Origin: a virus
Strand: one strand, 5' to 3'
DNA: 31,114 nucleotides
IMG/VR virus record: IMGVR_UViG_3300026116_000078
Location: 1 to 31,114 of that record
The notes under the pieces were generated by a model. That model did not search any database. It was not told the DNA's origin and worked only from the letters and a program-made list of their open reading frames with translations. Below, one piece after another: positions 1-5,950 of the stretch (the stretch's first letter is position 1; every line of letters begins with the position of its first letter). The position numbers and the translations under genes are program-made.

Positions 1-438
1 CTGCCAGTTGCACCGGTTGACATTACCGGCGGAGTTACCGGGCAGGCCTTTGCCCTGAAAGACTATCAGCACGCTTCGATCGTGGTTCCCATTGGAGTCT
101 CGGCGGCAGCGTTCACAAAGATCATCGTGAATCAATGCACCGATTCGTCCGGTTCAAATCCGGTCGCAATCGCGTTCAACATTTACAAGCAGGAAACCGC
201 CGGCGTCTCTCATGATGTTTTGGGCGCTCGCACGGCAGTAACCTCGGCTGGCTACACGCCTTCGGCGAATGACGGGATCTTCTACGTCATCGAACTGGAT
301 GCGAGTGAACTAGCCGATGGCTCGCCTTATGTTCAGGTGCAGCTGACCAACGGAACGAATAGCGTGATTGCGGCAGTCATCGCGCTGCTCTCCGGGCCTC
401 GTTATGCTGGCGTCTCAAGCGTAACTGCTACCGCTTAA
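1..438 (+). CDS. Phage structural protein, 3' part (5' end outside window)
   Basis: The reading frame is open from base 1 to the stop at 436-438, so the gene begins upstream. A GTG at 82 lies inside the continuous frame and is probably not the start. The visible 145 residues are rich in Val, Ala, Ser, Thr and Gly, with an alternating beta-strand pattern and no membrane segment or catalytic motif. This fits a small capsid-associated or decoration protein. Its position before the fibre genes and the head-tail connector supports a virion role. It is followed by a strong intrinsic terminator, so it probably ends a highly expressed structural transcript. The exact family is not recognised. Confidence 0.7.
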   Translation: MPVAPVDITGGVTGQAFALKDYQHASIVVPIGVSAAAFTKIIVNQCTDSSGSNPVAIAFNIYKQETAGVSHDVLGARTAVTSAGYTPSANDGIFYVIELDASELADGSPYVQVQLTNGTNSVIAAVIALLSGPRYAGVSSVTATA

Positions 439-454
439 AGCGCCCTCCCTGGAA

Positions 455-487
455 AAGAAGGCGGTTCAGTCTCGCCGCCTTCTTTCT
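455..487 (+). terminator. Intrinsic terminator after the first structural gene
   Basis: A perfect 10-bp stem (AAGAAGGCGG at 455-464 with CCGCCTTCTT at 475-484) encloses a 10-base loop. The right arm ends in a T-rich run. It begins 17 bases after the stop at 438 and precedes the fibre gene at 504, so it probably limits read-through from the head genes. Confidence 0.8.
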
Positions 488-503
488 TCAAACTGACAAC
501 TCA

Positions 504-1481
504 ATGCACGAACCTTGCAATATATATTCCGGCAGCGGGAGCCCTGAAGGACTGGTCGGGGCCGTTTCTGGGTCATTTTATCTCGATGCGGTAACCGGAA
601 TTCTTTACCACAAAGGGCAAGGCAGTGCAGCTACTGGCTGGATTGCCGTCGAATCTGGCGCGGGATCACAGGGACCAAAAGGTGATACTGGCCCGCAAGG
701 TCCTAAGGGCGATAAAGGCGACCCCGGAGACACCGGACCGCAAGGACTTCAAGGTGCAACCGGTTCGCAGGGTCCCAAAGGGGACACAGGCGACACCGGT
801 CCTCAGGGCATACAAGGTCCCCAAGGGTTGCAAGGTGCTACCGGAGCAACAGGCGCGAAGGGTGACACTGGCGCGACAGGCCCTCAAGGTCCTCAGGGGA
901 TTCAAGGGGCCACGGGAGCCACAGGGCCACAAGGCGCAACCGGGCCGCAAGGTCCAGCTGGCAGTGACGCCAGTATCCCAAGTGGCTTGATTGCGATGTG
1001 GTCGGGCCTGTTGGTGAATATCCCGTCTGGCTGGCATCTTTGCGACGGCCAATCGGGAACGCCTGATCTTCGCTCGAAGTTCATCAAGGGTTCGGCGGCT
1101 GGCATCGATCCTGGGACGACCGGCGGCGGAACTTATACGCCTGCAGGAACCGTCTCAGCACCAAGTTTTACCGGAACGCAAGCAACGCTGACAGGTTCGG
1201 TTTCTGCTCCTACATTCACAGGCAGTCAAGGAACCACGTCGGCGGTAAGCGCCGGGACGCCGTCCGGAACCAACAGCGCACCGACTTTTACAGGGAATGC
1301 AGTTGTCGCGGCCTCGACCAATAGCGGCACAAAGCTAGTAACCGGGAACACGAGCACGGGCGTTTCGCCGGTCACGACGGCAACCGGAACGGTGTCAGCA
1401 CCGACCTTCACCGGTTCGGCGATGGGAACGCATACACACACGTTGACGCCCGCGCGGGAACAAATTCCGCGCCCACGTTGA
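504..1481 (+). CDS. Collagen-like fibre protein with tail-collar domain, C-terminus frameshifted
   Basis: The 325-residue product has three parts. Residues 1-53 form a small module (motif GSPEG, then SFYLD, YHK and GSAATGW) shared with the next gene. Residues about 54-153 are Gly-X-Y collagen repeats rich in GPQG, GPKG and GATG. Residues about 159 onward match the phage tail collar type (IPSGLIAMW, then GWHLCDG and PDLRSKF), followed by Ser/Thr-rich APTFTG repeats. It should trimerise as a virion fibre. The listed frame ends in an abnormal tail (PAREQIPRPR). The expected collar ending lies in frame 2 and stops at 1591, so the copy appears frameshifted near 1451-1456. Its place before the connector suggests a capsid or neck fibre as an alternative to a tail fibre. 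Confidence 0.85.
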   Translation: MHEPCNIYSGSGSPEGLVGAVSGSFYLDAVTGILYHKGQGSAATGWIAVESGAGSQGPKGDTGPQGPKGDKGDPGDTGPQGLQGATGSQGPKGDTGDTGPQGIQGPQGLQGATGATGAKGDTGATGPQGPQGIQGATGATGPQGATGPQGPAGSDASIPSGLIAMWSGLLVNIPSGWHLCDGQSGTPDLRSKFIKGSAAGIDPGTTGGGTYTPAGTVSAPSFTGTQATLTGSVSAPTFTGSQGTTSAVSAGTPSGTNSAPTFTGNAVVAASTNSGTKLVTGNTSTGVSPVTTATGTVSAPTFTGSAMGTHTHTLTPAREQIPRPR

Positions 1482-1591
1482 CCATGAACGCTTACACGCC
1501 GGCAGGAACGATTGGGGCGCCGACGTTCACCGGAACACAGGCCAGTCCCGAACCCGCTTATTACTCGCTGGCTTTCATTATGAAGCTGTAA
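1451..1591 (+). other. Out-of-frame C-terminal end of the collar fibre
   Basis: In the frame ending at the TAA at 1589-1591 the sequence encodes GTNSAPTLT, then YTPAG, APTFTG and finally PAYYSLAFIMKL. These continue the repeats of the upstream fibre, and the last piece is the usual collar-domain ending. The frame change occurs at the CGCGCG tract at 1451-1456. Removing one CG pair would join PA to GTNSAPT and restore a 1086-base (361-residue) gene from 504 to 1591. This may be a real two-base expansion, phase variation or a sequencing error. Confidence 0.75.
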
Positions 1592-1604
1592 AGGAGATTC
1601 CAAA

Positions 1605-2111
1605 ATGCAGGACTCGCGCCCATTCTTTTCCGGAAACGGATCGCCCGAAGGTCAAGTTACCGCGCCAGCCGGCGCCTTCTATCTCGATGCTTCGACGGGA
1701 ACGTTCTATCACAAGGCGCAAGGCTCGGCTGCAACAGGCTGGACGGCGATCAACCTCACTGGAAACGTTACGGGCAATGCGGATACTTCAACCCTCGCAA
1801 GCGGGCTTAAAGACACTTGCACCGCAGCTTCTGGAGACGGCGCAATCTCAGTAAAAACCGGTACCGTTGCAATTACAAAAGGTTCAGCGGCTGCATTGAC
1901 TTTGGCCGCGCCGACAGCAACCACAGACGACGGTAAGGTTCTCACCATTATCGGGACAACCGCCTTCGCGCACACGGTCACAACTCCATCGAACAAATTG
2001 AACGGCAACAAAACGACTGTGACCTATGCGGCGGCTGGGGATTCAATCACGGTGGAGGCTTATCAGGGAGTCTGGTATTCGCGCGCGTTGAAAGGCGCTC
2101 TCATCAGCTAA
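1605..2111 (+). CDS. Short structural/fibre protein sharing the upstream N-terminal module
   Basis: The ATG at 1605 follows an AAGGAG ribosome site at 1591-1596. Residues 1-50 closely repeat the N-terminal module of the collagen-like fibre (GSPEG, FYLD, YHKAQGSAATGW), implying attachment to the same virion partner. Residues about 60-168 are low-charge, Thr/Ala/Gly-rich beta structure with a TVEAYQGVWYS ending typical of small phage fibre or knob domains. No enzyme motif is seen. The pair looks like a tandem duplication of the anchor module with different distal parts. A role as head fibre or tail-side decoration cannot be decided from sequence. Confidence 0.75.
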   Translation: MQDSRPFFSGNGSPEGQVTAPAGAFYLDASTGTFYHKAQGSAATGWTAINLTGNVTGNADTSTLASGLKDTCTAASGDGAISVKTGTVAITKGSAAALTLAAPTATTDDGKVLTIIGTTAFAHTVTTPSNKLNGNKTTVTYAAAGDSITVEAYQGVWYSRALKGALIS

Positions 2112-2145
2112 TTTTTGGCTCCAACTTCTGGAAAGGAGTTGGGAC

Positions 2146-2214
2146 TTGCCAGAGCGGAATGCTGACTTTATGGAGCCAGCATTTCAGTCCGGCACATTCA
2201 ATGAATCGGCATAA
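2146..2214 (+). CDS. Possible 22-residue phage peptide
   Basis: A TTG at 2146 sits 7 bases after an AAGGAG ribosome site and opens a 22-codon frame reading MPERNADFMEPAFQSGTF, then NESA, ending at TAA 2212-2214. The ribosome site points to this frame rather than to the connector frame. Short peptides with AFQ-type motifs occur in other phage structural clusters, but that link is an impression. It overlaps the start of the connector gene, suggesting translational coupling. Alternatively it is a chance frame. Confidence 0.35.
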   Translation: MPERNADFMEPAFQSGTFNESA

Positions 2215-2992
2215 ATTTCATCATCGGCAAGCAATCAAGCTGTGGTATCCCCCGCTCGTCTCGGTCGATTCAGTGACCTACATCGATCAGAATGGGGACC
2301 CGCAGACATTGGTCGAAGGAACTGACTTCCAAGTTGATCCGGAGAGCGAACCGGCGATCATTCAGCCTTTGCCGAATACTCTTTGGCCGATAACCATGCG
2401 CGGAGTTAAAAACGCCGCACAGATCCTGTACACGGCTGGATATGAAGTGGATTCTTCAGAACGCATTAGCGGGGAATCAACCGCGTCGAACGTTACCGAG
2501 CCGGAAGTCTTGACGGTCACCGCGCCTTCGCCGCCGAAACAAGTTTCTAGCTATACGCTTGATCTGACTATCCCCGAAGAACTGGTGTTGGCGATCAAGC
2601 AATTAGTCCTGCACTGGTATCAGAACCGCGACATCATTATTGCCACGCCTGGCGCCGGTGGACAGCATCAGCCTTTGCCGCAGCACATTAATGAACTGCT
2701 TGCGGATTACATGCAGCATGATTTCTCGGCACGTTACTATCCGCGCGAAGTCACGCTCGACGATAGCGCAGATGAACCGGTAACGCTGGCTTCTGCGAAA
2801 CAGTTTTGCCGCGTGACTTCGACCGCCGACGATACCTTTATAACCACGCTGATTCGCGCCGCGCGGCGGCATCTTGAGCGGCAAACTTGGCGCAGCCTAG
2901 TGAAAAAGCAATATTTACAGAGCCTTGATCACTTCCCCGGCCATATCTGGCCAGGAACAGCAATCAGTTTGTACGGGAATGAGTACTACTAA
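2201..2992 (+). CDS. Head-tail connector (gp6-like), halves in permuted order
   Basis: This is a connector of the HK97 gp6-like group, which forms the ring between portal and tail. The start at 2201 is chosen because it overlaps the coupled peptide's stop; an in-frame ATG at 2159 is the alternative. The N-terminal half holds what is normally the second half of the family: LWYPPLVSVDSVTYID, then a helix with LVLHWYQNRD and a PLPQHINELLADY ending. The last 90 residues hold what is normally the first half: EPVTLASAKQFCRVT, DDTFITTLIRAARRHLE and a LDHFPG strand. The order therefore looks circularly permuted, perhaps by tandem duplication and trimming. The overall identity is fairly secure; the permutation is inference. 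Confidence 0.75.
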   Translation: MNRHKFHHRQAIKLWYPPLVSVDSVTYIDQNGDPQTLVEGTDFQVDPESEPAIIQPLPNTLWPITMRGVKNAAQILYTAGYEVDSSERISGESTASNVTEPEVLTVTAPSPPKQVSSYTLDLTIPEELVLAIKQLVLHWYQNRDIIIATPGAGGQHQPLPQHINELLADYMQHDFSARYYPREVTLDDSADEPVTLASAKQFCRVTSTADDTFITTLIRAARRHLERQTWRSLVKKQYLQSLDHFPGHIWPGTAISLYGNEYY

Positions 2993-3013
2993 ACACAACA
3001 GGAGAGAACCAAA

Positions 3014-3367
3014 ATGGCAAATGAAATCACAGTAAGCGCAAGTCTCCATTACTCAAAGAACAAAGCGTCCGCGCAGCTTTCCACAAGCTACTCGGCTACG
3101 CAAACCGGCGACAAATATGAGTCGGGTGTACAGATCATCGGGACTACCGAAGAGAGCCTCGCGAAAAACGATGTTGGAACCATCGGATTTCTCGCCGTCC
3201 GCAACCTCGATACGACTAATTTCGTATCATTCGGCCACACTACAGGCGTCTATGACGTAAAAGTGTTGCCGGGTATGGGCGCAGTCATCCCATGGAACGG
3301 AACTAGCGTTTTCGCAAAAGCGGACACGGCAAACTGCGAAGTTGAATACCTGCTGATAGAAGCCTGA
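3014..3367 (+). CDS. Small phage structural protein, unknown family
   Basis: The 117-residue product starts at an ATG preceded by AGGAGA at 3000-3005, a strong ribosome site. It has an N-terminal MANEITVSASLHYSKN strand, then beta-rich sequence including VRNLDTTNFVSFG and VLPGMGAVIPWNG. This pattern resembles small virion proteins with a beta-sandwich fold, such as decoration or fibre-base proteins. There is no signal peptide or membrane helix. It sits between the connector and head closure genes and is followed by a strong hairpin, so it is probably made in quantity. The family is not recognised. Confidence 0.7.
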   Translation: MANEITVSASLHYSKNKASAQLSTSYSATQTGDKYESGVQIIGTTEESLAKNDVGTIGFLAVRNLDTTNFVSFGHTTGVYDVKVLPGMGAVIPWNGTSVFAKADTANCEVEYLLIEA

Positions 3368-3396
3368 TTTCGCGCGGTTCTCTCCCTTGCTGACCG

Positions 3397-3437
3397 AAAC
3401 GGGCAGCGGCGTTTTCTGCCTTACCCGCTGCCCGTTT
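3397..3437 (+). terminator. Strong hairpin, probable terminator or transcript stabiliser
   Basis: A perfect 13-bp stem pairs AAACGGGCAGCGG (3397-3409) with CCGCTGCCCGTTT (3425-3437) around a 15-base loop. The stem ends in three T residues but no longer U tract follows. It may therefore terminate weakly in both directions or protect the 3' end of the upstream message. Confidence 0.6.
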
Positions 3438-3452
3438 GGGAAATAAAACGAT

Positions 3453-3818
3453 ATGGTTCAACTTCTCTACACTCCGATTGGGAGCATGAATCGGTTAATC
3501 GATTTCATGGACCCGGCATCAGGCAGGAATTCGGATGGAACTTTCCCAACTCCAGTGGCATTTGCGACTGGCGTTCCAGCGGCAATTGAAGGCCTATGGT
3601 CAACCAGTCAAGTCACTCGAGCGACACAACAAGTTGTTGCGACGGTCACTCACAGAATCACCATTCGTTACATGCCTGGACTGAGAACGCGCATGTTTGT
3701 GGTCTATCACGACCCAGACAATGGCGACCGCACATTCTCAATCGATCAAATCATCGATCCCGACGAGCTAAAGGTCGAACTGCGGCTTTTGTGCATTGAA
3801 AGGAACGATGGCCGGTAG
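3453..3818 (+). CDS. Head closure / head-tail adaptor protein
   Basis: The 121-residue product fits the phage head-tail joining family (SPP1 gp16 type). It has an early beta strand (MNRLIDFMDP), a central WSTSQVTRATQQVVATVTHRITIRY region and a closing HDPDNGDRTFSIDQIIDPDELKVELRLLCIER segment typical of these small barrels. The function is to close the connector ring and accept the tail. It overlaps the next gene by 11 bases, and the order connector, closure, gp10-like, terminator, tube is the canonical one. The start at 3453 has a weak ribosome site. Confidence 0.8.
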   Translation: MVQLLYTPIGSMNRLIDFMDPASGRNSDGTFPTPVAFATGVPAAIEGLWSTSQVTRATQQVVATVTHRITIRYMPGLRTRMFVVYHDPDNGDRTFSIDQIIDPDELKVELRLLCIERNDGR

Positions 3819-4248
3819 CGTTCAAGTTCACGTACAGATTTCCGGCCGCGAAGATTTGCAGAGGAAGTTGACGACTCTTCCGATTCAGCTTTCAAAGAAG
3901 ATCATGCGTCAGGCCTTGCGCTATGCGGTCACGCCTTGGCTTTTTGGCGCACAGAGTTTAGCCCACAGATTTACCGGCTGGATGGCCTCGCAATTCACCA
4001 TCCGGACAAGCGTTAGGGGCGATGAACTGGAAGGCACGGCCAAGGTAGGAATTAAAAACAAGCCGAATCCCGCTCGACATCAGAAACATGTTCCCGGCGC
4101 TGCGAACGAATTGCTGTGGAATGAGTTTGGAACGATCAAAATGGCAGCGCAGCCGGTGTTTCGGCCAGCCTTTGAAGCGGGCAAAGATGCTGTTCTAGCG
4201 CGGTTCATTGAAAAAGTGAGAGAGCTTCTCGGCGAGACTTTCCAGTGA
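3808..4248 (+). CDS. HK97 gp10-like neck/tail protein
   Basis: The ATG at 3808 is preceded by AAAGGA; an in-frame TTG at 3796 is possible. The roughly 146-residue product has the family layout: a helical N-terminus (GREDLQRKLTTLP, then KKIMRQALRYAV), a strand region, and the diagnostic C-terminal LLWNEFGTIKMAAQPVFRPAFE followed by a helix. Proteins of this family act at the head-tail interface during tail completion. The gene overlaps both neighbours by a few bases, indicating coupled translation in the head-tail joining cluster. Confidence 0.85.
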   Translation: MAGSVQVHVQISGREDLQRKLTTLPIQLSKKIMRQALRYAVTPWLFGAQSLAHRFTGWMASQFTIRTSVRGDELEGTAKVGIKNKPNPARHQKHVPGAANELLWNEFGTIKMAAQPVFRPAFEAGKDAVLARFIEKVRELLGETFQ

Positions 4249-4685
4249 TTGAAAACGCGCTGTATCAGGCTCTTTCGCAATCCGCAGCGGTTACAGATCT
4301 ACTCTCCGATTCGACCGCAGTGTTTTACAAGATGATGCCGAAAGACACCGTTCTCCCGGCAATCGTTTATCAAAGCGTTGGCAAAAATTCGGTGCATTCG
4401 TTTGACGGTGAAAACGAACTGCAAATGAAGCGATTCCAGTTCGATGCTTACGCGGTTGACCCGTTTGTCTCGCGGCAACTGTTGAACGCGATTCACGATT
4501 TGCTTGTGCCATCGAGTTCCGGGCCGCAACCCGCATTTCCGTTCACCTTACCGGACGGCACAGAGATTCAATCGTCAGTCGTTCACAACGACATGGACGC
4601 AGGTTTCGAGCCTGGCGAGCCGGGCCCGTATGGAGAAGTCTTTCGCACTTTACTCGATGTCGAGCTCGCTTACATCGAGAGCTAA
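4245..4685 (+). CDS. Tail completion protein, DUF3168 family
   Basis: A GTG start overlaps the upstream TGA (GTGA). The 146-residue product has the DUF3168 pattern: an N-terminal helix (ENALYQALSQSAAVTDLL), a LPAIVYQSVGKN strand, a QMKRFQFDAYAVDP core strand, a helix with RQLLNAIHDLL, and a final strand (YGEVFRTLLDVELAY). This family, related to lambda gpU-type tail terminators, caps the tail tube. Location directly before the tail tube gene fits. Confidence 0.85.
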   Translation: MIENALYQALSQSAAVTDLLSDSTAVFYKMMPKDTVLPAIVYQSVGKNSVHSFDGENELQMKRFQFDAYAVDPFVSRQLLNAIHDLLVPSSSGPQPAFPFTLPDGTEIQSSVVHNDMDAGFEPGEPGPYGEVFRTLLDVELAYIES

Positions 4686-4703
4686 CCCACAGGAGAAAAA
4701 CAG

Positions 4704-5105
4704 ATGAGCAATGCCTTCAAAGCACAAGGCACGCTACTGAAGCGCGCCGGAACAACCATCGCCGAGGTCGTCAACATTCAGCGGTCAGGGTCGAAAGCCG
4801 ACCTTGCCGATGTCACCAACATGGATTCGTCAGGAGCCTACCGGGAATACCTTCCGACTCTATTGGACGGCGGCGAGATCTCGGCAACCTTGAACTACTT
4901 GGGGAACGCGGACGCCACGCAAGCCAACCTGCAATCTGATTTCGACTCTCAGAGTTTGCAGACTTGGACAATTGTCCTCCCCGGCGGCAAGGGCACTTGG
5001 ACGTTCTCAGCCTACGTGACAGATGTCAGCTTCAACCTGCCCCACGACAAGCAGGCGGAGTTGAGCACGAAGCTGAAGATAACCGGACAACCAACCTTCG
5101 CGTAA
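4704..5105 (+). CDS. Major tail tube protein
   Basis: An ATG after an AGGAG site begins a 133-residue protein of the small tail tube type. It shows GTLLKRAGTTIAEVVNI, a SSGAYREYLPTLLDGGEISATLNYLG core, LPGGKGTWTFSAYVTDVSFNL read in two strands, and a final AELSTKLKITGQPTFA strand. These are hallmarks of hexamer-forming tube subunits. A high-quality terminator follows at 5154, matching the strong expression expected for this protein and separating it from the chaperone gene. Confidence 0.88.
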   Translation: MSNAFKAQGTLLKRAGTTIAEVVNIQRSGSKADLADVTNMDSSGAYREYLPTLLDGGEISATLNYLGNADATQANLQSDFDSQSLQTWTIVLPGGKGTWTFSAYVTDVSFNLPHDKQAELSTKLKITGQPTFA

Positions 5106-5153
5106 AACGTTCGGGATCAGTGATCCCACGTCACTCCTGCGTTAGCTGGCATC

Positions 5154-5180
5154 AAGGGGTAGCTTCGGGCTACCCCTTTT
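5154..5180 (+). terminator. Intrinsic terminator after the tail tube gene
   Basis: A perfect 10-bp stem (AAGGGGTAGC at 5154-5163, GCTACCCCTT at 5169-5178) closes on a TTCGG loop and runs into a short T tract (5177-5180). It likely reduces transcription into the chaperone and tape measure genes, which are needed in lower amounts. Confidence 0.88.
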
Positions 5181-5198
5181 GCTCAATGAGGCTTAAAA

Positions 5199-5711
5199 AT
5201 GAATTCTGCGCTAAGGCGGCGTATTGCCCCTTCCGTACCCCTGACGCTCGAATTGAAGGATGATGGCGGCGCATCCTTCAAAAGAGACTTCCGGCTCGCC
5301 TTCGATTTCAACGTGTGCGCAACCATCGAGGAAAAGACAGGCGTCAACGTTCTCAATGCTTCTGACTTCCTACCTAAGCTCACCAGCCCGAAAGTAATCT
5401 CGGTCTGCTTCTGGGCCGCGCTTCTTCCCCACCATCCCGAATATGAGGAATTCCCCGAAGGCTTGCATGTAATCCGCTCCTACATGGGCGAAGACAATCT
5501 CAAGCAAATCTCTGATGCCATCTGGGAAGCCTATCTCTTGTACTGCCCTGAAAAGAAACGGGAAGCCCTGCGCAAGTTGGCCGAACAGGGAGAGAAAGAG
5601 GTAAACCCTACCCCGCCGAGTCAGACGACGCAGAGCCCGTCACCTGGCTCAAACTCTGGGCAATCGCCCGAGCTGATCTCGGACTCGGCTACGAAGAGTT
5701 CGGCCGCTTAA
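5199..5711 (+). CDS. Tail assembly chaperone, short form (gpG-like)
   Basis: The 170-residue product lies between the tail tube and tape measure genes, the fixed place of the lambda gpG-type chaperone. Residues about 15-135 contain PLTLELKDDGGASFKRDFRLAFDFN, here split by strands, a TIEEKTGVNVL helix, and helices up to CPEKKREALRKLAE. The last 40 residues are Pro/Ser/Thr-rich with no fold, as expected when the normal product is completed by frameshifting. The short form should bind the tape measure during tail assembly. Confidence 0.8.
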   Translation: MNSALRRRIAPSVPLTLELKDDGGASFKRDFRLAFDFNVCATIEEKTGVNVLNASDFLPKLTSPKVISVCFWAALLPHHPEYEEFPEGLHVIRSYMGEDNLKQISDAIWEAYLLYCPEKKREALRKLAEQGEKEVNPTPPSQTTQSPSPGSNSGQSPELISDSATKSSAA

Positions 5712-5950
5712 CCGAAGCGCAGTTAGACGCGCTGCTTGAGCGAAAGATTGAGTTCTACCGCCAAACTAGCGGATTGATTTCAGCTACGGTTGTTAACGCG
5801 AATCCTTTCCGCGGCGAAGATGCTCGGCACTTCAGGCCAATCGATTTCTTCCCGGCACCGGGGAAAACAGCACAGCAATCAATCGAGGAACAAATGAGGA
5901 TTCTGACTTCAGTCATGGGAGTAGGACCGGGTAAACCTGGAAGGGCATAA
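5199..5950 (+). CDS. Tail assembly chaperone, -1 frameshift product (gpG-T-like)
   Basis: Frame 2 is open from just after the TGA at 5549 to the TAA at 5948-5950, which abuts the tape measure ATG at 5951. It encodes a clear protein: EPVTWLKLWAIARADLGLG, YEEFGRLTEAQLDALLERK and a helix ending. This is the gpT-like extension and has no plausible start of its own. A -1 shift must occur between 5552 and about 5635. A candidate is GGTAAAC at 5600-5606, 6 bases after an AGGGAG ribosome-like stimulator at 5588-5593, but it is not a classical X XXY YYZ heptamer. The existence of the fusion is well supported; the slip site is inference. Confidence 0.7.

Noticed and set aside
666-1052. Minus-strand open frame of 128 codons over the collagen repeats
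   Set aside because: It is a shadow of the Gly-X-Y repeats, rich in Arg, Leu and Ala with no ribosome site or protein-like pattern.
2117-2145. Hairpin between the short fibre and connector genes as terminator
   Set aside because: The 6-bp stem is weak, has no T tract and contains the ribosome site of the next gene.
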